DNA from: Kappaphycus alvarezii
Taxonomy: Eukaryota; Rhodophyta; Florideophyceae; Gigartinales; Solieriaceae
Reading direction: 5' to 3'
DNA length: 64,000 nucleotides
NCBI GenBank assembly: GCA_002205965.3
Contig: NADL03000023.1
Span: forward strand, 620,001-684,000
The notes under the pieces are model-generated. The model was not told the DNA's origin and did no database searches. It saw nothing but the letters and a program-made list of their open reading frames with translations. The position numbers were made by a program, and so were the translations under genes. This document shows, piece by piece, positions 47,566 through 58,766 of this stretch (positions within the stretch are counted from its first letter, which is position 1; each line of letters opens with the position of its first letter).

Positions 47566-49507
47566 ATGGCTACACTACAACCTCCCCCGGTCGAGAGTCC
47601 GCCTTCCAAGGCAGCACCAACCGCGGAAGACCCGAATCCCCGGATCAGCAGTGGCAACCTTCCAATGACCTCCCTGCTCAAGCTGCTGTCGATCCACTCG
47701 ACACCAACCGTGCAGAGCATGATCAATTGTACCAACCTTCCAATCTTACGGCAAACGAAACCGATCCTTCAGATGCTTCAAGATTACAGGCATCAGACCC
47801 TTCCAATAGTGCTGATCTTGCTGCGCAAGCCAGTTTACAACCAAGGCGTCCTCAAACCGTTTCCCACCAGTACTCTCACCAAAACCAACTTCCTCAACAG
47901 TCTTACTCACGGTCTTCTCAACAAGGTCCACTCTCCCACCGTCAACCTCATGATAATCCTCCTTCGGATCCCTCAGTTGCTGGGTTGCAGTCTGCATCCT
48001 CTGGTCTTCCGACTGCAAATGTAATGGTGTTGCAGCCGGTGGTCCTAACATGGGTGGATCGAAGATCTTTGTGGGCGGACTATCTTGGGAGACAGATGAG
48101 GATTCCATGCGTCGATACTTTGAACAAATAGGCCCGGTCACCGACTGCGTTATTATGAGAGACCGTCATACTGGGCATCCCCGAGGGTTTGGATTTGTGA
48201 CTTTTGAGAATGACGAAGCCGCTGGCATTGCCCGAGTAGGAGGCATGACCTTGATGGTCGCCAAGTAGAAGCAAAGCGTGCAGTTCCGAGGAATGAAGGC
48301 GGTGGCGGCGGTGCTGCTGTAGGAGGAGGTGGTGGACCGCATGGAAGCGGAAGCGTGTTTGGACCGGGTTCTAGAGGTGGCTCGCAGCCGTCCGGTTCGC
48401 GGTATGGTGGTGATTTCGGAGGGGGGCAAGGGCAAGGCGTCCACGGTGGTAGTGGTCATCGCGGTCATCATACGACCAAATGTAAGGTTTTGTCGGTGGA
48501 CTGCCGTCAAGTTGCGGCGGTGATGAGTTTAGAACCTACTTTTCGCAGTTTGGAGAGGTCGTTGATGCTCAGGTTATGATTGACTTCAATACGGGGAACT
48601 CTAGAGGCTTTGGCTTTGTCACATTTGCGAATGAGGCTACTGTGAACACGGTAGTTGGACCGGGAAAGTCAAATACGGACCATGAAATAATGGGCAAATG
48701 TGTCGAAGTTAAGCGGGCAGAACCTAAGGGCGCCCCCAGTGATAGGAGAGGCAACCGAGATAGTTACAATTCTAGTGGTGGGGGGTGGTATGCGCGGAAG
48801 TGGAGGAGGCAATGATGCAATGTCGGGAGGAACTTCAAACGGAGGTGGTACAAACGCGGCTGCCGCCGCTGCAGCAGCTTACTATCAGAACTATCCTGCA
48901 TCTATTGCAGAACAGTACAGTGCGTACTACAACAACCCGCAGTGGCAGCAGTACTACGCAGCCATGGGATACAATTTTAACGCATATCCTCAGGGCTACA
49001 ACCCCTACCAGCAATACCTACAAGCTTACATGAGTTCGGCTAATGCTGCCAATGGAGGGTCACAGGAATAGGAGCAAACGTGTCCAGTGATGGTACCGGA
49101 AATTCGGGGGCGCCACAGCCGGGAGCGGAAGCGGGGGCGCAAGTGCAGGTGCGTTTTGACCATACATTGGTTTTAATTTTCTAGGAGAGTCCTAAGCTTC
49201 TGAGGTTGTTTCGGTCTCTAGAGGGTGTCCGAAATCTGTAGAAATTTCTGTCGCACCCATACCCCGTGGACTCAAGTTTAGCGTGATACTGACAATTCTG
49301 GCGTTCTCCTCTTGCTGTCTTTCTTTTTTTTGTTGTACAGGCTTTGAAAGCAACCAAGGTGGAGCTGCCCGGTACAACAGTGGAGCAGGGGGAAATGAGA
49401 TGACTTCTGCCGCCCAAAATGGATACGGAGGAACTGGAATGGGAGGCGCAGGGCCAGGGACGCGCCGATCGGCGCGGAGAGAGGACCGCTACCACCCGTA
49501 CCGCTAA
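47566..49507 (+). CDS. Two-RRM hnRNP/Hrp1/Musashi-like RNA-binding protein, one intron
   Basis: The start ATG (47566, context AACATGG) opens a Gln/Ser/Pro-rich N-terminus. RRM1 (about 48050-48270) has [12 protein letters not shown] and [10 protein letters not shown] and ends [11 protein letters not shown] Gly-rich linker follows. RRM2 (about 48485-48720) has KVFVGGL (readable only if the T run at 48488-48491 is one longer), [11 protein letters not shown], and ends [10 protein letters not shown]. The C-terminus is rich in Tyr, Gln, Asn and Gly, low-complexity and prion-like, and ends RYHPYR. The pairing of KRA(V/E)P ends places it with hnRNP A/DAZAP1, Musashi or yeast Hrp1, which bind RNA in nucleus and cytoplasm to control processing or translation. 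Several one-base frame changes lie in short homopolymers. Confidence 0.88.
49149..49340 (+). other. Spliceosomal intron in the RRM gene
   Basis: Donor GTGCGT at 49149 and acceptor TTGTACAG ending at 49340, with a T-rich tract before it and a TACTGAC branch-like motif at 49287-49293. Joining ...GGASA and [12 protein letters not shown] across it keeps the Gly-rich frame (codon G|GC). Length is 192 bases. Confidence 0.75.
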
Positions 49508-49935
49508 GAGACATTCTTACAGTTGGCCTCAAGGCGCCTGCAAAGTGGAGCTGTTTGAAGATTCAACTCGATGGCTGCGACTGGTTTCAGGTCAGTCATA
49601 TGACTGCTCAGGGAGAACGACGATGACGTGTTACTTGTTTCTTTTCCAGAAGGGCTGTGTCGTGACGAACATAAGGATGGGGAGCGGGTCTCAGCGCCAT
49701 TAGTGAATTGTCGTAACACGTTTCAGAGTAGGGCGGCGTACTTGCCAGAATGACCTGTATCAAGCCACGTCAGTGTGCAGGCCATTGGGTTCCACACGCG
49801 GGAGGCGACAAGCAGAAAAGAGTGGGCGTAAATTTATGTGACCGTGACGTTTGGTGACGATATCAAAGGCCAGAGAGGCCCATGGTTACTGGAATGAGAT
49901 ATTGATGTCGATTTCAGAGGTGCATTGCGTCGATT

Positions 49936-50832
49936 CTAGTTTTGCCGACTCTTCTTACTGGAACGTGTTTCATTTGTCTCTAAATGCCTTACGTGATTCA
50001 ATGTCTTCTTGTTGTCCATTGTAATCCTTATGCAGGCTCCCTGTTGTTTCAGTTCTCTCCCAACTATGCCTATGTATATCAGAAACGCGCCTGCACCCAC
50101 GTACTCTAGACATGCAAGAATTACAAAACGAAAATCCTTGTTGGGAATCATCCTATACGGGATTTGCAGTTTTATGCTAAGCCATACTATCCCAAAGGTG
50201 CATACCACCAAAAACTGCGTTAATACCAGAATATTCTTAAAGACCAAACGATTCTGTCCTGGAAACATTGAGTTACTGCTCTTAATTTTCGATGTCGCAT
50301 GTGAAACCAGGGTATGGCATAGACACCATGACGCAGCGCTCAATGCAAAGAACGCGGCAAAGACATGATGAAGAAAAAACCACCCTGGTATAGCCGAAAA
50401 TAGAGCCAGAAAAAATGAAAGCAGAAATCCCAGTTTCATCCCTAGGCAGGGTATCAAATCGTATCGTACCGCGCTTGGAATTGCAATAATTCTATTCGTG
50501 AGATAACGTCGATTACCAGGCATTAGGTCAAAGATGATGGAGGATTGCACGTCTCCTCTCGCGTTTTGCAATTGCATCTCCTGGGTTAGGCGAAGCCCGA
50601 TGGCCACTGGTATAAAGGACACAGCTGCTAATGCAAGCCCAAATGAAAGTATTACCCGTTCGGGATCACGAAGGCCAGCATCACTCAGATAAGGGAGCGG
50701 GTGTATACGAAAACGCCATGGGATGAAGTGGACAAGAGAGAGAGCAACGACGATAGTGGGAGTAGCCAGCAATAGAACACCTGTTGCCCAGTAGTGCGGC
50801 TGTAACTTGAGCGAAGACTTGTGTGACGTCAT
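49936..50832 (-). CDS. FRAG1/DRAM/Sfk1-like six-helix membrane protein
   Basis: A fully open 298-codon ORF, the longest intact conserved gene here. About six membrane segments are visible, near residues 16-37, 62-82, 127-148, 150-172, 198-218 and 232-255. The family signature lies after the first helix: HPLPYLSDAGLRDPER (compare P.ISD.G..PE.). The end is hydrophilic and basic. FRAG1/DRAM/Sfk1 (PGAP2-related) proteins act in the endomembrane or plasma membrane, in GPI-anchor maturation, phosphoinositide control or autophagy; which role applies here cannot be told. Its start codon overlaps a TGACGTCA palindrome (50824-50831). It converges on the RRM gene with about 430 bases between stops. Confidence 0.75.
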   Translation of the reverse strand: MTSHKSSLKLQPHYWATGVLLLATPTIVVALSLVHFIPWRFRIHPLPYLSDAGLRDPERVILSFGLALAAVSFIPVAIGLRLTQEMQLQNARGDVQSSIIFDLMPGNRRYLTNRIIAIPSAVRYDLIPCLGMKLGFLLSFFLALFSAIPGWFFLHHVFAAFFALSAASWCLCHTLVSHATSKIKSSNSMFPGQNRLVFKNILVLTQFLVVCTFGIVWLSIKLQIPYRMIPNKDFRFVILACLEYVGAGAFLIYIGIVGRELKQQGACIRITMDNKKTLNHVRHLETNETRSSKKSRQN

Positions 50833-51240
50833 ATTTTGACATGGACATCAGCAGGACCGTCCTAGACGAACCTATTTAGTGCTATAGTACATTTGCTTAG
50901 TATTTCAAATTGCTTTAGATAAAGTTTTCATCGAAAGTACCGTACCGAACTGTGAATAGCCTTAAAATTCCTTAACATTTGGATAGTACTGTAATTGAAT
51001 GCAGAGTGGTGACATATTCGTAAAATGGACACTGTACAGTACTTTTACGTATAATTGTCCAACTGTTCGGTACATTTCGCGCAGTTTTGCCTTTGTTCTT
51101 GTCTCATGCACTCAAAGCGGCTTCCCATGTACAGTACTGTGTACAGTACTCCGCACAAGAGGTGCACATTGACCTCTTGCCCCCTTCAAGAAATGCGTTT
51201 CTCTTCCTTCGAGAGATTCTCCTCGACTTATGGACCGACC
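50833..51240. other. Upstream region with palindromic motifs
   Basis: Promoter side of the membrane-protein gene. ACTGTACAGT lies at 51031-51040, and GTACAGTACT occurs twice in tandem around 51129-51150. No gene is recognised. Confidence 0.4.
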
Positions 51241-51434
51241 ATGGCTTCCTTGAAGCGCCGATCGCAGGTTAGCATTTTCCCTCCACCTTTCTCAAATCCA
51301 GATTCGAGGATTGTTGGAAAGTCGTCCGCCAGCAGCACACTGTTTACGAGAGCCTCGCATACGCTTTCATAAGCACACGGCTGTGCGCCTTCCACTGCCT
51401 CGTCACCGACTCGTTTCGAGTCTCAGACCCATGA

Positions 51435-51500
51435 CACTATCATCCCGGTACCTGTCGATTCAAAGACCACTATCATCCCGGTACCTGTCGATTCAAAGAC
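51435..51500 (+). repeat. Perfect 33-bp tandem duplication
   Basis: The unit CACTATCATCCCGGTACCTG... occurs at 51435-51467 and again at 51468-51500 without a mismatch. Being 33 bases long it keeps frame and repeats the peptide TIIPVPVDSKT in the plus-strand text, inside the likely retroelement remnant. Confidence 0.9.
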
Positions 51501-51699
51501 CTCGAAAAGATCTCCTACCAGTCTCTCAACGGCGTTGAACTTTTATAGACCAATACCGGGTTCAGCCTTGCCGCCTAGTACGTCTAAGCAGCCAAGGATT
51601 CTCCGCAAACCACACGGTTCAAGCTAGCGTTGCCGCAAGTTTCATCGACGCGGACCTCGCTTGTGCACGAACTTGCAATACTGTACGCCTCGCATTTCA

Positions 51700-52500
51700 C
51701 TAGAGCTCTGACGCTAATTTCGTGCTGACCAAGTTTCTCTCCTCAACCAAGCTAAGCCCCTCACCCGCTCTCTCTACGACCCCGTCCCTGAAGACCCATC
51801 CTCTCAAAACCTCAGCCTCTACGCATCGGATGTCCTAACTGTTTCCCCAGTAATACTTTCCCCGTCTTAAACAGGGTATACCTTGACGCCACGGCACGGC
51901 ACCTGAAGGATGATGCTTGGGTTGCCACCCTTAACCCATGCCAATACGTCGACGCAGACCTTCGCCTCCGAATCTGCGCTATCGCCTCCAAGCAAAGCCA
52001 GACTGTGTTTTTTGTCATTGCTCATCCCACAAATCCTACCACGATCTCCACCTGCCACTGAACTGTAATTCGTCAAAGATACCTGAGCCTTCCGACTTGT
52101 CCGCACCCCTCGCCGCCTATTTGCCATCACTAACGTCACTGTATGGATACTTATGGGGACGTTATGGACTGTCTCTGCCTGTCTGGTTTCGGCTGCATCC
52201 ACTGGCATAATTGCGCCCGCGACGCCCTGTCATCCATCTTTCTCTGCGCTGCTGGCCGTGATTACGAGTTCGAAGCTCCAGTTCTCATCCCTAGGACCGA
52301 GTTCTGGCTTGCGAACATACTGCTGCTGCCATCAGCCCCACCCACTGACACCGCCTCTCGCCCCTTAGCAAGCGTCATAACCATTGTTTCCCTTTCAAAT
52401 CTGCTTCCGGAACCAAGGCTACCCAAGTTGTCGGAAGAGCTGCCCAGATCTCTCATCGTAAAAAATTCGGTACCTCAACCCCAAATTGACTTACTAAGCC
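51700..52500 (+). pseudogene. Non-LTR retroelement tail, copy B
   Basis: In several frames the plus strand reads LDATARHLKDDAWVATLNP, DADLRLRICAIA, then MDTYGDVMDCLCLSGFGCIHWHN (a decayed C..C..H..H zinc-like block), RDALSSIF, then IPRTEFWLANILLLPS and RPLASVITIVS. This is the same order as in copy A at 34480-34916 and in reverse-transcriptase C-termini of protist and oomycete elements. The polymerase itself is not recognisable. Confidence 0.5.
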
Positions 52501-53370
52501 CTCAACCTCCCGACTTCCCCTACCCGCCCCGAGCTTCGTGTCCTTCCAGTAAATCGAATTTGATTTTCTCGGCGCCCCTTCCAATTCTATATCCTTCTAC
52601 ATTGTTGTTTTCCTCCCGAATACTGTCCGCACGTTCTTCACCGATACTGCAACTGTTCGCCGTAGGATGCATCAAAACCTTCGTTCCGTCGTCAGGTCGT
52701 TTACAGCAAGTGCTTCATTGTCTCAGGCCCGTCGTACGATGCTGACATTTCCTATCCGGGTAGTTCTTAACTGTAAGATCAGTCTAGTACAGAAGGTGCG
52801 CTCAAAATACCGACGACAGAATGATTAACACAACTGAACACCTTTGCGCATATCTTCATCGACACTGGTTTCCTTCAAAACTTTGCAGATGCTGCAATTG
52901 TGAGCCTGGCCGAGCAAAAGCGGTAATACTCCCCTTATCCAGCGGACTCTCCTTTACCAGATTCGAACTCTACTGGCATAAACACAGCCCGTATGAATAG
53001 TAGGCTGAAGTTAACGTCCAGTGAAGACTTACGGTTGTTTGGCGGGAGAATGGTGTTCATTCTGTCAATGTGTGCTGAACCAAATCAAAAATACCCTATG
53101 GCAAATGGAACGATTCGGAAATGTGGGCATTTTCGTATAATGCACAGTTTTGGACCGATTACCTTATTTCTAGTATCGGAAGAGGGCTTTCTAATGGTGT
53201 AAACCATATCTTAAACGGGGTTCGCGTTCCCAAGATATGGGTCTTGAAAATGTTTACCTAAGGGTCCACATCAACGTCTAAAGTGGATACTCGCCCCAGT
53301 CCAGCCCACTACCAAAGTAATTACCAATATAGGTATCATCGTCGGATGATACTGCCGGCAAACATTCTTT
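52501..53370. other. No gene recognised
   Basis: Short ORFs only (for example 52993-53202, +), without recognisable features. Confidence 0.35.
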
Positions 53371-54440
53371 TTTAGATAGGCTTCGCGCGTTCCCTATGAG
53401 GAGGTGGAACATCACTTAGCCTACTAACCTCAACACAGTAGGTAGACGAATCATTGTAAGACGATCTTCGCCTTAACATCTTCAACTGAACAACCCCTTT
53501 TCTGCAAATTAAAGGTGGTCCACTCTGCAGTGCTAGTAAACTTCTCGGCATGCAGTATACCAGGAAGATTGGTATGAAATGAAAACACATGATAGTTCGA
53601 GATCTTACAGGTTGTTGGAACCATGAAAAAAGCACCTAACATAGCCTTGCAGTCTGTCCACTTAACCAAACTTCCACAAATTACTTTGTTAGGTTCAGAG
53701 CTTTCTTCAATAACTTTCATTATTTCTCTGGGGCAGTTCACATTAACAGTCTTCAGCTTCCGTTTTTAAAGCACAAAAGCGCTATCGCAGCGGTTCTTAG
53801 TATGTCCCGCCACCAAGAAGTAAAGAGAAATAATCTTCTCTAATCTCATTATGACTCGCGGGCAAAAGTACCATAACACGTAACGGTTCTTATTTTGTCC
53901 AGACACATATCACGGTGCAGTGCAAGGTTTTCAATGGGATTTTTAAACTGTTCTGAGGCTCTTTGAATATCAATAACATGGTTAATCATAGAGTATACTT
54001 CGTTTCCCGTCTTTTGTTTTGCCAGTGTCCTTCTACAAGACCAAAAACATCAACCAAATCCATATTACTGATATATATCACAAACATATCGAACTTAAGC
54101 CCTGTCACGAAGTGTAGTTGTCCTTTCTGCCGCAATATGGACGGAAATAGCACCTTTTCGGTAAAGTCAAACGTGAGATGAACCGTTCCATTGTCTGGAA
54201 CTTTTTTAGCTTCACTACCACAGACTTTATAGAATTCAAACTCAGCAAAGGCCTCGGTTTTAATTCTTTTGTAGTGTTTCAGATATTACTCTCTCCATAT
54301 TACTGTCTGTTTTAGTCTCGATGTAGTTCTTGAGCTCGGTACAAAGATCGCAGAAATCAGAATCGGATTTCGCAATTCGACGTTTCGACATAGTCGTTTT
54401 CCAGACGCGGAGGAATGACCTTAAGAACAGAGGCTCGTCC
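53371..54440 (-). pseudogene. DUF7869-type transposon-associated protein
   Basis: The minus strand carries SFLRVWKTTMS and AKSDSDFCDLCTELKN (the Cys-pair head), then in other frames VHLTFDFTEKVLFPSI, GQLHFVTGLKFDMFVI and GLVEGHW. Near 53740-53400 come MNCPREIMKVIEESS, VKWTDCKAML and ISNYHVFSFHTNLPG. This series of blocks is typical of the DUF7869 family, found in many copies in genomes of oomycetes, cnidarians and algae and probably a transposon protein; its chemistry is not established. It has several frame changes. It directly follows, on the same strand, a gag-protease-integrase remnant that lacks reverse transcriptase. Confidence 0.6.
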
Positions 54441-54479
54441 AGTTTTGTCCAACTTTGTGCACATGTCTCAACTACGGAA

Positions 54480-56600
54480 TTGGTACTATCTGCCCATATT
54501 GCTGCATATTGAGGATAAACAGCAGCAACATTTGTATCGCTTAGTAGCTTTTTTCGTATTCCTGGTCGACACAAAATCTGTGTTGCAAAAGCGTGAAGCC
54601 AGATTTTTCATATGGAATATTGGGTACTTCGTCAGTTCAACCTCGTTTATGAAATCAATTTCCACTTCCTCGTTAAAGGTTAGAAGTGACCTCCCCAAGG
54701 CAGTCCTACGCACGCTGAGTGGCCTACCAGTCTTATTGCAGCTGGAGCACTTTTGCATGACAGATTCAAAAGTTTGCTCCAAGACTGGAGAGAGAACTTC
54801 GCCCCATTTGTAGAGATCTTCCATGTCCTTCAGGGGTAAGCATGAGTACAGGTAAAGTTTTGATGCGAAGTGTTTCGCAGATTTTCCCATGATAGGCTAG
54901 TTTTTGTTACTGTCCCAATCTCCTTTTGTTCCAAGCAAAGCCCGCAGTGCCGCAAGATAGCACTGGAACTTGGATGTTTGCCTCATGACAACATATTTGG
55001 CTCATAATACCGTAGGGGAGAGTTCTAATTTCTCTCTTTTCAGTACCGTAGATTCGAAGCACGATTTTGCTACCCAGTCCTTTGAAAATACCTGGTGGTA
55101 TTATAAGGAAACGAGTTGTTCGTGAATTGAGCACATCAGACTGGCTCAAGGCACAATTTCCAAGTAGAAGAGGACCATTTCCCTTCGTGATTTAGAACGG
55201 AATAACGATTTTATTACCTTTCAAATCTTCAAGGGGAAGTCTCCATATACCGAATTTGAGCTTCGCATCGCTGCAATTCTCACTATATCCGTGGTAGAGT
55301 TGTTCAAAATCTAGAGGATCCAACTTGAATTCGATGCTCATCGCCACAGAAAGCGCTACAGTTGACTTTATTCTGCCAACTTATTTGGGAAAAGCCCCGT
55401 CCAATGTAGGATTTGGGTCGTCGTGAAAATGGCGTCAGATCGGACTTGGTATGGATTGTGCTTACCAGGTCCTTTACCCTTGGAATGCTTGGACACCAGT
55501 CGAATTCATGGGGGTCTTCGTTCGCAGCGAAATCTTCGTCACGGCGATTATTCGCTTCACGGATTTTCAAAGTTGCAAGGCTAGGACACTGAGACTTCAA
55601 AGATCCACGAATATGGTCCTTCCTCCCACAGTCTATGCAGGCTTCTCCGACGAGTTCCGACAGCTTTGTTGATGTCTTCCTCTTCGCATACCGATTTGAT
55701 TTGTAATTCTCGTCGTCGTCGCAGTACGTCTTCCGCTTCCTTCCGTTGAAGGAGCGAATATTTGATGAGTGTCTGTTCCTCTTCTCTTGGTGACCGGCCT
55801 CATGACTACTGAAGAAACTTCCGACCTTATGGTCAACTTTGGACTTAATTTGAGCCCTTGTAAAAGGGGTTTAAATGCTTTTGGTAGTCTGAGCAAGGGA
55901 AAAGAGTACTTCAACCGCATTATCTAGACTTAAAATGCAGCGAAGACCAGAGAAAGCAATGCATTTGGCTACATCCTGAGCACCACTCAGTTTCTTGATA
56001 TAGTCGAAAATGGGCTTCGTATCTCGACACAAGGTGTTGAAGCGACTTTTGACCTTATTTAATGAGAGATTTTCATTACGACTTGAACTCCCTGAGGCTC
56101 TTATGATCGAGACAGCAAGCTTACGGGTACTAAAAGATATATTCGTGTCTCTTCCAGTGTCAACTTGAACTTTTCTCAGCGCCTATCTTTCCCTTTTTTC
56201 GTTCCTTCGCCATTCCAATAAGTCGGAGCTTGACGTTCATAAGGGACGATTCTGACAGAGAGGCCTTATTTGGCAGGGTTATTGCCAGTACTTCTCCGAT
56301 TTGAGACTGACTAGTTGAACCGACTTTCACCAGGCGTTCGAGGGAGCAATCCCAACAATGTGGCTTGAAACGCTTAAAAAAGCAACAAGCTGTCGTCTCC
56401 GACTCGTGCGCACATAAGTGCCACAATTACCAATCAGGAATACTTCCATTTGCATTGGAGACCCATTCAAATTGAATTTGGAGGGAATTTCTGTTGTCCG
56501 TTTCCCCCTGGCTATCTGTGTTCTTGTCGAGATTTGCACACACATTTGTTCGGCTGTCCATCTAACCGACCTCTTCCCCATCATCCAATATACTTTTCAC
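54480..56600 (-). mobile_element. Gag-protease-integrase retroelement remnant
   Basis: Read on the minus strand: a gag-like start (FNLNGSPMQMEVFLIGN, about 56480), then gag helices and a zinc knuckle ACIDCGRKDHIRGSLKSQC (about 55650). A retropepsin-like C-terminal block GNGPLLLGNCALSQSDV and FLIIPPG follows (about 55190-55070). Then comes an integrase head with KCSSCNKTGRPLSVRR, FNEEVEIDFINEVEL (first catalytic D) and YPIFHMKNLASRFCN (about 54770-54600). No reverse transcriptase or RNase H was found, and the integrase stops where the DUF7869 text starts. LTRs were not located. Internal stops mark it as dead. Confidence 0.55.
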
Positions 56601-56949
56601 CAACGCGATGGCGTCAAGTTACTTGCCTAATGAGGGCAACGAATACCACAAGGCTCCGTATCGTAGCTTGCCGGGACCTCCTAATAAAGATCTTCCGCCA
56701 CATCGTCCACCATGTAAGACTAATCGGTAGGTTGATTAACAATAAGGCTGTCGTCTGCCTGTAGCAATGCACTGATGCTCATTCTGCTGGACGGCGCACA
56801 GAGCCTAGTGATAGATTCATTCAAAACACTTTCGATGTTTGCGTCGCTCGCGCTTGCACCGTAGCCCAGATCTCCATACCTTTGCCTATCAATTAGAACA
56901 GTATGCAGAAGCAATTCGAAATTACTGCCGGACTTAGCTCCACCCGTGC

Positions 56950-58110
56950 CGTCGTCAACTATCGCATAGCTGTAAGCATATCTATATTGTAGATATCTTT
57001 TGCGCCCTCGTCCGCTAAGTCCAAACCTATGTCGTGCTGTAGGCGCCTGTAACCCTTTTTCAAAGAGGCGATGATCCCAGCGTCCATCAGCTGCAGCTTT
57101 GAGGTGGTGTTTGGCAGCAAATATATTTTTGTAACGTTCTCGAGGTTCGGCAGCACCTTAGACGGAGAAGCATGAGCGGAAAAGTTATCCAAAAGTAACG
57201 CAACCTTCCTGCTTGGCTCCATGCCAATGATTGAGCTAAAACGCTGTAGACATTCCCAGAACACATCTGTCGTCATCCAAGCGCTTCTGTTGGCGCCATA
57301 ATCGTAGCCAAGGTCCTCATCACTGTTACTTTTAACGCTCGTGGCCTTCGCGCATGACCTATGAATTTAAGGTCGACCTTCTGCGAGCCGTCTGCATTTG
57401 TGCAGTGCATGAATGTCAACCGCGTCTTATTCTTCTTCAATCCAGAAAGCTAGTGGTGCCCAATGGTCTTATCCGGGCAAGCTTCCGGAACAAACCAGAT
57501 TCGTCCGCATTAAAAAATCCTGAAGCTCAAACTCTCTCAACCGCTCAATTAGCTTCGGTAGCTTTCTTCACACAACAGTAGGATCCATGGACCCTGATTC
57601 TCCGCACAATTTGTAGCATTTGAGATCCCACCGCTTCTTGAACTTGTCTAGATAGCCCTGAAAGAAGTTGAAGGTCAGACGATCGGCTGGGGGGAGGTGA
57701 AAGTTAGCAAGCTGCTGGATTCGACGAGCGTGTTGCTTAATTACTTTACCACTGAGCATATGCTTATGCTCCGCTCGATCCACGATCCAAGCAAAAAGAT
57801 TTCGTTCCAGCCGATGTAAGCGTCCTTTGCTCTTTCGCTTTCGAACCTTTTGAAGATAGATCAGCGCGAAGAAATCTATTCGAAAGATTCGCGAGAAGAT
57901 AGGGGTGCTCGGGTTCTTCAGAAGACGGAAATATTCTTGCGCCTACAGAGCTACACCATTCAATGTAAATCTTTTCCCCTAAGCCTTCCATCTCTCGACC
58001 TCCGTGAAAATCAGCTTTTCCTGCCCAAAAGTTGATGAAACATGTTTCATCTTGAGGAAAGCTGATAACTCGGAAGGATGCAGTTTCGTCCGAGGTTCCC
58101 ACCTGCTTAT
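56950..58110 (-). pseudogene. pogo/Tigger (CENP-B-like) transposase
   Basis: On the minus strand, a CENP-B-type helix-turn-helix text lies at about 57790-57570: HMLSGKVIKQHARRI and a following FFQGYLDKFKKRW. The DDE_1 core comes next, with NADESGLF (about 57520, first D), KNKTRLTFMHCTNADGSQK, VALLLDNFSAHASP (second D) and NTTSKLQLMDAGIIASLKKGYRR (third D). All three acids are present but spread over several frames. Such transposases move elements with TA target sites and gave rise to CENP-B. The N-terminal 57764-58102 part is in a different frame from the helix-turn-helix. Confidence 0.78.
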
Positions 58111-58577
58111 GGCCTCTAGCCTACACTGCAGTACTCGACTCGGCTATACATCATCTTGCTGACAGTTGCAAGTAAGGGACAGATTAAAATGTTAGTTTTC
58201 TTTTAATTTTATAGGCCTCCCGGCATGGGAACACCTCGATGATTTCAAGTACCGCGACATTTCAATTTTCGGGGTTTCACTTACCGCGATCCCACTGTAC
58301 AGTATCTGGACACCAATGCAACATAAGGTTTCTACTATTTGCTGTACCACGTGTAAATCACATACACAAATGCCACCATATACACGTTTAAATACCTTAC
58401 TTCTGCGTATATTCTATACAGTTTACTCCTCCTCCACTTACAGTACCCTTCCCTACGTAAAATCTGTTAGTGTAGTCTCACTTCTTTGCCTTTTGCTGAC
58501 AGTTGACAACTCGCAAAGTAGCTTACAGGTATTTCCGTATTTTACGGTTCAACCTGGAACTTGACCGTTATGTTTAT

Positions 58578-58591
58578 GCACTGTACAGTGC
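58578..58591. repeat. 14-bp perfect palindrome
   Basis: GCACTGTACAGTGC, fully self-complementary and carrying the CTGTACAG core seen across the window; it lies six bases before a larger hairpin. Confidence 0.8.
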
Positions 58592-58596
58592 TGTAA

Positions 58597-58629
58597 GCTT
58601 GAGCTGATCTACTTTAGATCAGCTCAAGC
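58597..58629. repeat. Hairpin with 14-bp perfect arms and 5-base loop
   Basis: GCTTGAGCTGATCT (58597-58610) pairs perfectly with AGATCAGCTCAAGC (58616-58629) around ACTTT. No coding sequence adjoins it. It could be a short foldback repeat or the trace of excised inverted repeats. Confidence 0.85.
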
Positions 58630-58766
58630 AGGTTTAGGATTAGGCTCTCACCGTTGTATGCATGTCTTCTGGAAACTTGCTTTGATCAACAGAAAGCATC
58701 AGTCGACTCGCCTTGAAGTCTATATCAGCTCTGGTCTCAATCTTCTACCTGAGTAAAGATACTCAC

